A stretch of 12,696 bases of DNA from JBDTMC01 sp039934475 (GTDB lineage: Bacteria > Acidobacteriota > Terriglobia > Bryobacterales > Bryobacteraceae), in assembly GCA_039934475.1 (NCBI GenBank), contig JBDTMC010000210.1:1-12696 (forward strand), read 5' to 3'. Shown in pieces: positions 1 to 5,430 of this stretch; positions within the stretch are counted from its first letter, which is position 1, and the number at the start of each line of letters is the position of its first letter. The position numbers and the translations under genes are program-made. The notes under the pieces were generated by a model. It did not search any database and was not told where the DNA came from. It saw only the letters and a program-made list of their open reading frames with translations.

Positions 1-1
1 C

Positions 2-1216
2 CCGAAGGAGAATCTCCCTGACAATATGCGCAGCGGCTTCAAGCCCATCCCCACGAAAATTCCGGGGGTGAACTTCACGGAAGTGCTGCCGGAGCTGGCG
101 AAGGTGAACGACAAGTTCACGATGATCCGCTCGATGAGCTACACGCCCAACGGCTTGTTCAATCACACCGCGGCCATCTACCAGATGCTCACCGGCTATC
201 CGCCGGACCGCGTGTCCCCCTCGGGCCAGTTGGAACCGCCGAGCCCGGCCGACTTCCCCACCGCCGGCAGCCACGTCTCCAAGTTGAAGCCTCCCACCGA
301 AGCGGTGCTACCGTTTGTGGAACTGCCGCGTCCGCTGCAGGAATCGGGCATCATCGGCAAGGGTGGCTCGGCCGGCTTCCTCGGCAAGGCGTACGATCCG
401 TACCGTCTCTATCAGGACCCCGCCAAGCCCATCAAGACGGAAGACCTGACGCTGCGCAAGGACGTTGGCCAGGACCGCTTGAAGGACCGTTTCGAACTGC
501 TGAAAGGCATCAACGGTTCCATGCCCGACCTGGAGAAGGCTTTGAAGGATTACGCCATTGATGAATATTATGGCAAGGCCTTCGACCTGGTTCTCTCCGG
601 CAAAGCGCGCGCGGCTTTTGAACTCAGCCACGAATCGGACAAAGTTCGCGAACGCTACGGCATGACGACATTCGGCCAGGGCGTGTTACTCTCGCGCCGC
701 TTGATCGAAGCCGGCACTCGCTTCGTACAGATGAACTGGCCCTCGGTGGCGAACGGCAATCCCGAGATCGACGCCTGGGACACGCACGCCGCCAACTTCG
801 GCCCGCTGAAGAACCTCCACTGTCCAAAGCTCGACCGCGGCTTGTCCGCGCTGCTTGAGGACATGGACGAGCGTGGCATGTTGAAGGAGACGCTGGTAGT
901 AGCCGTTGGTGAATTCGGCCGTTCGCCGCGCGTCGGCGTCAGTACCTCCGGCAACTCCAACGCCCCCGACGGCCGCGACCACTGGCCCTATTGCTACAGC
1001 GCCGTCATCGCCGGTTGCGGCATCAACCGCGGCTTCCAATACGGCGAATCCGACGCCACGGCCTCCTCGCCCAAGGACAAGCCGGTCCATCCCAACGACC
1101 TGCTGGCCACGGTCTACTACGCACTGGGCATCGACCCCGACATGGAAATCCGCAACCACCTGAACCAGCCCCGCGAGTTGGTGAAGGGCAAGGTTGTCAC
1201 GGATCTCTGGAGCTAG
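2..1216 (+). CDS. DUF1501 family protein, 5' end outside window
   Basis: The frame is open from the left edge (first whole codon at base 2) to the TAG at 1214-1216, giving 404 visible residues. An internal ATG at 26 is not the likely start: DUF1501 proteins are usually about 450-480 residues, and the visible sequence begins inside the family, near the FKPIPT-x-IPGV segment. The Tat-type leader and the N-terminal GGPS region typical of the family would therefore lie upstream. Seen motifs are NHTAAIYQMLTG, the DAWDTHAANF segment, EFGRSPR (codons from 911), GRDHW (from 971) and the C-terminal HPNDLLATVYYALGIDP. The family belongs to the alkaline phosphatase/sulfatase-like fold, is usually exported, and often sits beside DUF1549/DUF1553 cytochrome-type genes; that neighbour would be out of view. 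Its exact reaction is unknown. No convincing terminator follows. Confidence 0.93.
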   Translation, partial: PKENLPDNMRSGFKPIPTKIPGVNFTEVLPELAKVNDKFTMIRSMSYTPNGLFNHTAAIYQMLTGYPPDRVSPSGQLEPPSPADFPTAGSHVSKLKPPTEAVLPFVELPRPLQESGIIGKGGSAGFLGKAYDPYRLYQDPAKPIKTEDLTLRKDVGQDRLKDRFELLKGINGSMPDLEKALKDYAIDEYYGKAFDLVLSGKARAAFELSHESDKVRERYGMTTFGQGVLLSRRLIEAGTRFVQMNWPSVANGNPEIDAWDTHAANFGPLKNLHCPKLDRGLSALLEDMDERGMLKETLVVAVGEFGRSPRVGVSTSGNSNAPDGRDHWPYCYSAVIAGCGINRGFQYGESDATASSPKDKPVHPNDLLATVYYALGIDPDMEIRNHLNQPRELVKGKVVTDLWS

Positions 1217-1463
1217 TTGAGGGCAGGGCGAATGCGTTCCTGGAAGGGAAGTCGCCGGATCGGTCGGAGACATCCGTAGACGAGTTACTTCGCCCTTGCT
1301 CCTCCGCCACCGTGGCCAGACGGCGTGGCCGCAAGGTGCCCTGCCGCATCGGGATGATTGAGGAGCTTCGCGACTCAACAGTCGGCACTGCTAAAACTGT
1401 CGATAGGTTTATCGAGCACGCCACACTCAAGTCCGCGCCGTACCTGCGCCATGAGCTCAAAAC
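1217..1463. other. Intergenic region before first toxin-antitoxin module
   Basis: These 247 bases contain no convincing gene. A frame open through here on the plus strand reads as low-complexity, arginine-rich sequence with no family resemblance, and the minus-strand frame is a shadow. The only structured element I find is the perfect inverted repeat at 1400-1415, listed separately. No clear factor-independent terminator follows the DUF1501 gene. Confidence 0.5.
1400..1415. promoter_or_regulatory. Inverted repeat, candidate operator of module 1
   Basis: TCGATA and TATCGA form perfect 6-base arms around the 4-base spacer GGTT. The repeat lies 48 bases before the ATG of the first antitoxin. 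Type II toxin-antitoxin operons are commonly autorepressed at palindromes near the promoter, so an operator is a reasonable guess. A 6-base dyad can also occur by chance. Confidence 0.3.
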
Positions 1464-1724
1464 ATGGATAAACAGCATGCCCACCAGTTGCTCGACCGGC
1501 TTGATCGCGGCCAGCTTGAGGCAATTGGCCATCTTCTGGAAGTCATGGTCGATCCCGTCGTCCGCGCCATTGCCGCGGCCCCGATCAACGACGAACCGGT
1601 GACGGAAGACGATCGCCGCCGGTTTCAGGAAGGAAAAGCCTGGCTTGCGAAGCGCGGAGGCAAGGGCATTCCGATGCAAGAAGTTCTTGCGCAGAATGGC
1701 ATCGCTTCAGACGATCTCAGGTAA
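1464..1724 (+). CDS. Antitoxin of RelE/ParE-type module 1
   Basis: An 86-residue acidic/amphipathic protein. It belongs to a small antitoxin type I recognise from acidobacterial genomes, usually placed directly before a RelE-like toxin. Seen features are an N-terminal helix (HAHQLLDRL), the conserved core LLEVMVDPVVRAI (residues about 23-35), an acidic linker (INDEPVTEDD), and a C-terminal GGKGIPMQEVLAQNGI segment. It aligns along its whole length with the second antitoxin at 2139-2399, sharing LLEVMV, the P-x-x-R that follows it, GIP, VL and the final G, at roughly 40 percent identity by eye. The stop TAA (1722-1724) overlaps the ATG of the next frame (1724-1726), indicating translational coupling. 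The ribosome binding site is weak (GAGC, 8 bases before ATG). The fold is not identified; its role, neutralising the toxin and repressing the operon, is inferred from context. Confidence 0.75.
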   Translation: MDKQHAHQLLDRLDRGQLEAIGHLLEVMVDPVVRAIAAAPINDEPVTEDDRRRFQEGKAWLAKRGGKGIPMQEVLAQNGIASDDLR

Positions 1725-1948
1725 TGCCGTCTTGCAGCATCGAATGCCTTGACGCCTTCGGCAATGTCACCTGTTTGAGGGTATTCTTGCGGTTCTCCCA
1801 TACCGGCGGGCGTGACGTCAAACGCTGTATGACGAAAATGGCCGAAGCGTTCCAACCGCGCTTGGGTGATTGCCATGTCCTGTTCACGCTGAAAGCGAAT
1901 GCGGCGTGGATCTTCGGCATTCGCTACCTATCCGAAGCTTATCGGTAG
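1724..1948 (+). CDS. RelE/ParE-like toxin of module 1, degenerate
   Basis: A 74-residue frame starting within the antitoxin stop codon (TAATG overlap). The C-terminal half has the RelE/ParE pattern: RDVKR, then PRLGDCHVLFTLKANAAWIFGIRYLSEAYR in short pieces (PRLGD-C-HVLFTLK, WIFGIRYLSEAYR). It matches the usual order G-D-V-K-x-L, R-x-G-D-Y-R-V-x-F, H-R-R-E-A-Y-R. The family mRNA-interferase or gyrase toxins normally have about 80-95 residues and a helical hairpin at the N-terminus. Here residues 1-33 do not show it convincingly. A neighbouring frame at about 1779-1814 reads GILAVLPYRRA, which looks more like the lost helix. The conserved GDYRV has become GDCHV. I infer one or more compensating frameshifts and probable loss of activity, but an intact divergent toxin cannot be excluded. 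Confidence 0.55.
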   Translation: MPSCSIECLDAFGNVTCLRVFLRFSHTGGRDVKRCMTKMAEAFQPRLGDCHVLFTLKANAAWIFGIRYLSEAYR

Positions 1949-2072
1949 GACGATCTGCAGTTCACTTGGATCCGTCCTTTCCAGCCCGGGTGTTCCGCCG
2001 GTCTATCTTCCCCCCCGATCGCAATCCGCCTGCCGAAGCAGGTCTCATGCTGAGCTAAAGTAGGTCTTTGGA

Positions 2073-2085
2073 GAATGCTGCATTC
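2073..2085. promoter_or_regulatory. Dyad, candidate operator of module 2
   Basis: GAATGC-T-GCATTC is a perfect 13-base dyad centred on one base, ending 53 bases before the start of the second antitoxin. The spacing resembles that of the dyad before the first antitoxin, but the sequence differs, as expected if each module represses itself. Chance occurrence is possible. Confidence 0.3.
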
Positions 2086-2113
2086 CGGTCCCCCGCGCGC
2101 GTGAGTGGCGGCT

Positions 2114-2135
2114 TTCCTTAGCGGCTAAAAAGGAA
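2114..2135 (+). promoter_or_regulatory. Hairpin covering the module 2 ribosome binding site
   Basis: TTCCTT (2114-2119) is complementary to AAGGAA (2130-2135), with a 10-base loop. The second arm contains the purine-rich Shine-Dalgarno sequence (AGGAAGAG) placed just before the ATG at 2139. In the mRNA this could limit translation of the antitoxin. The stem is short and AT-rich, and complement to a Shine-Dalgarno sequence is easily found by chance. Confidence 0.25.
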
Positions 2136-2138
2136 GAG

Positions 2139-2399
2139 ATGGAACCGAATCTCCATCAGGAACGCCAGCAAGCCCACGCCTTGTTGGATCTGCTGCCGCC
2201 CGCGAAGCTGAACGCTGTGCGGAGCCTGCTCGAAGTGATGGTGGAACCGTTGGCGCGCTCGCTGGCCTTGGTTCCGGTGGAAGAGGAAGAGATAGCGCCC
2301 GAGGCCGCCGCTGCGATCGACCGTGCTCGTACTTCGCTCACTCGTGGTGAAGGCATTCCGCACGGAGACGTCCTGCGCGAGTTCGGGCTGAACCAGTGA
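2139..2399 (+). CDS. Antitoxin of RelE/ParE-type module 2
   Basis: An 86-residue protein paralogous to the antitoxin at 1464-1724. Seen features are an N-terminal QQAHALLDLLPPAKL helix, the core LLEVMVEPLARSLA, an acidic stretch (VEEEEIAPE), an alanine-rich helix, and the closing GEGIPHGDVLREFGL. The ATG at 2139 is chosen because a good ribosome binding site (AGGAAGAG, 2131-2138) precedes it and because it aligns with the start of the paralogue. Its stop TGA (2397-2399) overlaps the GTG start of the toxin frame at 2396, the usual coupled arrangement of type II modules. Since the partner toxin is broken, this gene may survive as an orphan antitoxin, perhaps still able to neutralise related toxins elsewhere. 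That last point is speculation. Confidence 0.75.
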   Translation: MEPNLHQERQQAHALLDLLPPAKLNAVRSLLEVMVEPLARSLALVPVEEEEIAPEAAAAIDRARTSLTRGEGIPHGDVLREFGLNQ

Positions 2400-2519
2400 G
2401 CGAGGAATCCGCCTCGGAGCGGATCGTCGTCATCTGGTCGCCGGAAGCCCGCGCCGATCTGCGCGCCAACCGCCATCGAGATTACCACCGTCCGGAATCG
2501 GCGCGAAGCCTACCGATGA
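2396..2519 (+). pseudogene. RelE/ParE-family toxin remnant with internal deletion
   Basis: The GTG at 2396 overlaps the antitoxin stop and opens a frame with the typical toxin N-terminus: IVVIWSPEARADLRA (codons about 2420-2467). Directly afterwards, in a different frame, bases 2472-2516 encode AIEITTVRNRREAYR followed by TGA (2517-2519), the characteristic C-terminal end of this toxin family. The central part, about 45-60 codons including the G-D-Y-R-V strand, is missing, and the junction near 2468-2472 changes frame. Translation from the GTG instead runs on to 2581 as unrelated sequence (61 residues). I conclude that a deletion inactivated the toxin. The paired ends, their order and the intact antitoxin before it make this a firm reading. 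Confidence 0.75.
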
Positions 2520-2801
2520 GTGCCGGCCTTCCTGGCAGGCTAAAAACCCAGCCCTTTCAGAATGTCCAGGTTCCCCTATAGCAATTTAGCGCGGCGCACA
2601 CGATAGATCATCCGAGGGTTTCTCAAATCGAGCACCAAGAGCGCCCCGACGCAAGTGCGGAACCCCCCTGGCATTCGCCGATCTACTTTGATATAAGTCA
2701 TTCAGTCTGGGCGTGCAAAGCGGGTACGACAGTGTCTGCTGGCAATGTCGGACGATTGCTTGCTGGTCGCCAGCCAAACCGCACGTCGACGGAGGTATCT
2801 C
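2520..2801. other. Intergenic region before the Asp-box gene
   Basis: These 282 bases show no convincing complete gene. The first 60 bases are overrun by the frameshifted toxin frame. On the minus strand, around 2575-2640, a short frame reads LVLDLRNPRMIYRVRRAKLL before a stop; it could be a scrap of an older gene but is too short to assign. A possible promoter lies at 2668-2697. Confidence 0.4.
2668..2697 (+). promoter_or_regulatory. Possible promoter of the Asp-box protein gene
   Basis: CTGGCA (2668-2673) and TATAAG (2692-2697) resemble -35 and -10 elements with an 18-base spacer. The -10 matches the consensus at five of six positions. Transcription would begin near 2704 and leave a leader of about 100 bases before the ATG at 2802. 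Acidobacterial promoters are not well defined, so this is tentative. Confidence 0.3.
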
Positions 2802-4457
2802 ATGAAACCACTCCTTGCAGCCGGCCTCCTGATTTGCTTGGCGACTATAGTGATGACGCAAAGCGCCGAGCCGCAATCGAAGCCAGGATTGACTTCAATC
2901 GCATCCAAGACGGAAGTCATGGTCCGTGTACCAAATGACACGCCGCCTTTACGTCTTAGCGCCGCCCAACTGGAGGCGATCGAGGAGCGCCGCGAAGCGA
3001 TGGAAGAGGCGGCCGACGCACGCGTCGACAACCATCCTCCCAGCCCGCCTGGCTTGCCGCTTGTACGCGATCCGGAAACGGCCCTAGCGCCATTCTCGGC
3101 ATTGACTTCGCTGGGTGCACTCACGCCCGATTCGTATGTGCTTGGTAAGACTGTCACGAATCCGAACGTCGCCCTTGCCGGCCAAACTTCCATCGTCGAG
3201 CCTTCCGTTTCCAACCAGTCCCTCAATGTGTTCTACCTGAGTAACGACCGGGCGGACTTTTCGAGCGATGGCGGCAACACCTGGACCCAATTGACGATTC
3301 CCGGCGGTCCGGCCGACGCTCCGGTCTTCTGTTGCGACCAGACCATTGTCTACGACCCTTCGCACTCCATGTGGCTGTGGAGCCGGCTCTACACTACTTC
3401 CGCTTCCAACAATGGCGTAGTCCACATCTCCGTGATCAAGAACGCGCCCACCATCGCCTGCACCTTTAAATACGATCCGGCCGGGACAGCCGATAACATG
3501 AAGCCGGACTATCCTCAAATCGGCCTCTCCGACAACATGTTCTATCAATCGACGAGCGAATTCCAGAACGGAGTTTGGCTTCGCGCGCGCATGCGCAGAA
3601 TTCCTTTGGATGATCTGGCAAATTGTCCCGCGTCGGTCACCGCGAACGTGGTCGACTTCCAGCCCGCCTCGAAACGCATGTGGACCCCGGTTCGCGGCGC
3701 CAAAGAGATCATGTACTGGGGCCAGTTTGAGAACTCGACGCAATTGCGGATATGGTCGTGGCCGGAAAGTTCGGCCACTGCGACATCGGTTGTGCAGAAC
3801 GTATCCGCCACCACCTTTGCCGACTCGGATTGCCGCGGCGGCACCAACAACCTGGACTGGATTCAGTCGAAGGGTTGGGGGATCGGTGAGGGATTCCTAC
3901 GGGGAGCCTTGGCGCGCGGTGGCGTGGGTTCGGCCAATCCCACCGCCCAACGGCTCCACTTCTATTGGAATGGCGGAGCCGACGCCACCCACCCGCAGGC
4001 GTACATCCGCTCAGCTGTCTTCCTGTTGCCCTCCATGGCGCTGCTGGCCCAACCCAACATCAACAGCAACGACTTCTGCTACGGGTACGCCGATGTGCAT
4101 CCCAACTCCCGTGGCGACCTCGGTCTGAGCCTCGCGTTTGGCGGCAAAACCGGTGGCGGCGGCCCGGCTCTCAGCGGCGCAGTGGCGATAGAGGATGAGT
4201 TTACGCCCAACTATTCCTTGGGCACGGTCTTTGTAACCACGACCGGCACTCACATGCCCTCTGGTCAGCGCTACGGCGACTATCTAAGTGTGAAGCCGCA
4301 CGAGCCCTGCGGCTTGTGGTGGACCGCCGCTAACTATGCTCTCTCCGGCGGCACGGGTGCGACAAACCTGGTCGCCCGCTACCTCCAATTCGGTCGCGCC
4401 CGCGATCAGAACTGTTGGGAGCGCTGGAACGAAGTAACACCGAAGGTTTTGCCGTAG
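2802..4457 (+). CDS. Exported Asp-box (sialidase-like propeller) protein
   Basis: A 551-residue protein. The frame is open from 2745, but ATG 2802 is preferred: GGAGG (2791-2795) lies six bases before it, and it begins a good signal peptide (MKPLLAAGLLICLATIVM, cleavage probably near the following TQSA). The mature N-terminus is a polar, proline-rich linker to about residue 110. After this comes a beta-rich region with one textbook Asp-box, S-x-D-x-G-x-x-W at residues 154-161 (SSDGGNTW), the turn motif of sialidase-type propellers. Later landmarks are FCCDQTIVYDPS, PDYPQIGLSDNMFY, GYADVHPNSRGDLG and the near C-terminal GQRYGDYLSVKPH. Several cysteines are consistent with disulfides in an exported protein. 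Catalytic arginine-triad residues of true sialidases were not identified, so no enzyme activity is assigned. It appears monocistronic. Confidence 0.8.
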   Translation: MKPLLAAGLLICLATIVMTQSAEPQSKPGLTSIASKTEVMVRVPNDTPPLRLSAAQLEAIEERREAMEEAADARVDNHPPSPPGLPLVRDPETALAPFSALTSLGALTPDSYVLGKTVTNPNVALAGQTSIVEPSVSNQSLNVFYLSNDRADFSSDGGNTWTQLTIPGGPADAPVFCCDQTIVYDPSHSMWLWSRLYTTSASNNGVVHISVIKNAPTIACTFKYDPAGTADNMKPDYPQIGLSDNMFYQSTSEFQNGVWLRARMRRIPLDDLANCPASVTANVVDFQPASKRMWTPVRGAKEIMYWGQFENSTQLRIWSWPESSATATSVVQNVSATTFADSDCRGGTNNLDWIQSKGWGIGEGFLRGALARGGVGSANPTAQRLHFYWNGGADATHPQAYIRSAVFLLPSMALLAQPNINSNDFCYGYADVHPNSRGDLGLSLAFGGKTGGGGPALSGAVAIEDEFTPNYSLGTVFVTTTGTHMPSGQRYGDYLSVKPHEPCGLWWTAANYALSGGTGATNLVARYLQFGRARDQNCWERWNEVTPKVLP

Positions 4458-4477
4458 AACTCGTCAACACGAGTTTT
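4458..4477 (+). terminator. Factor-independent terminator after the Asp-box gene
   Basis: AACTCGT (4458-4464), loop CAAC, ACGAGTT (4469-4475): a perfect 7-base stem with a 4-base loop, followed by a short T run (TTTT including the stem end) and TTCGTT. The stem begins on the base after the TAG stop. It separates the Asp-box gene from the cobalamin-binding gene, which starts 49 bases downstream of the stop. The T tract is short, so efficiency is uncertain. Confidence 0.6.
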
Positions 4478-4506
4478 CGTTGAAGAATCGGCGATACTAG
4501 GTGCTT

Positions 4507-5430
4507 ATGCGGGTGGTTTCGCTGCTTGCCAGCGGTACAGAAATCGTTTGCGCTCTTGGCCTCGGCGAGAGACTCGTGGGACGCTCCCACGAATGTGACA
4601 ACCCGCTCTGGGTCAAGTCTCTTCCATCTTGTAGCGAACCGGCGTTTGACGTATCGGTTTCGAGCCGCGAGATTGATGCCGAAGTCACTCGAAGAATCCG
4701 CTCCGGCGAGCCCTTGTACCGGATTCATGCGGACTTGATCACTGCGCTGGCGCCGGATCTCGTCATCACACAGGCTCATTGCGAGGTATGCGCGGTCACC
4801 CCGGCCGATGTGGAACGCAGTGGCTTTCAAACTCAAGGGCCAACAGTGCTCGCCTTGACTGCTGGTTCGCTCGATGGAGTCTTTGAGGGCGTCATCCGCG
4901 TCGCCGAAGCGCTGGGAAAAGAGCGCGAAGGTAGGGCGCTGGTTTGCCGCGAGTGGGACCGCCTGCACACGGTGCGGGAACGAACAGAGGGTCTACGGCG
5001 GCCGACGGTGGTGATGCTGGAATGGATGGAGCCGCTATTTGCCATGGGAAACTGGGGCCCCGAACTCGTGGAAATCGCGAATGGCGAACTACTCATCGGT
5101 AAGAAAGGCGAGTATTCCAGCGCCCTTCGTTTCCAACAACTTGTAGCGGCTGATCCGGAGTTTCTAATCGTTGCTCCGTGTGGCTTTGGCCTTGAGCGAA
5201 CGTTGCAGGAACGGCACGTTCTGGAAGAGCGGCCGGAGTGGAACTCGCTGCGCGCGGTTCGAGCCGGGCGAGTAGCCTATGCCGATGGGAACCTGTTCTT
5301 TAACCGTTCCGGCATGACGGTTTCTCAAACCACGGAAATCATCGCCGAGATATTGCACGGCGTGGCCTTTGATTCATCGGTACAAGGGACACATTGGACG
5401 TGGGCCGCGCCACTTACACCGGCAAACTAA
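4507..5430 (+). CDS. BtuF-like cobalamin-binding protein
   Basis: A 307-residue protein of the periplasmic-binding-protein type used for cobalamin and other metal chelates (COG0614-like). Seen motifs are the opening MRVVSLLASGTEIVCALGL, GRSHECDNP, LYRIHADLITALAPDLVITQ, CEVCAV, LEWMEPLFAMGNWGPELV, FLIVAPCGFG and the late RVAYADGNLFFNRSG. These fit two alpha/beta lobes joined by a long helix. The start ATG 4507 is chosen because family members open with this strand; a GTG at 4501 would add only two residues. Neither start has a good ribosome binding site. There is no signal peptide or lipobox, and no BtuC/BtuD genes are adjacent. This subgroup is therefore perhaps a cytoplasmic corrinoid-binding protein rather than an uptake component; ligand identity is inferred from family only. 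The tail overlaps the convergent gene by 17 bases. Confidence 0.82.
   Translation: MRVVSLLASGTEIVCALGLGERLVGRSHECDNPLWVKSLPSCSEPAFDVSVSSREIDAEVTRRIRSGEPLYRIHADLITALAPDLVITQAHCEVCAVTPADVERSGFQTQGPTVLALTAGSLDGVFEGVIRVAEALGKEREGRALVCREWDRLHTVRERTEGLRRPTVVMLEWMEPLFAMGNWGPELVEIANGELLIGKKGEYSSALRFQQLVAADPEFLIVAPCGFGLERTLQERHVLEERPEWNSLRAVRAGRVAYADGNLFFNRSGMTVSQTTEIIAEILHGVAFDSSVQGTHWTWAAPLTPAN

Noticed and set aside
686..1378. Long minus-strand open frame (about 230 codons) opposite the DUF1501 gene
   Set aside because: It lies antisense to a clear family member, has no ribosome binding site and an arginine/valine-rich composition typical of antisense frames in GC-rich genes.
1724..2519. Mobile element insertion explaining the toxin damage
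   Set aside because: No transposase fragment, terminal inverted repeats or target duplication is visible; small deletions and frameshifts explain the pattern.
2520..2545. Terminator after the module 2 toxin remnant
   Set aside because: A GC-rich imperfect stem exists but is followed by A residues on the plus strand rather than a T run, and the minus strand lacks one on the correct side.
2575..2640. Minus-strand fragment LVLDLRNPRMIYRVRRAKLL as a gene remnant
   Set aside because: It resembles a propeller-repeat or toxin tail only loosely, has no start or neighbouring matching sequence, and is too short to assign.
3084..3743. Long minus-strand open frame inside the Asp-box gene
   Set aside because: It is a shadow of high-GC codon use opposite a gene with signal peptide, motif and strong ribosome binding site; no family resemblance.
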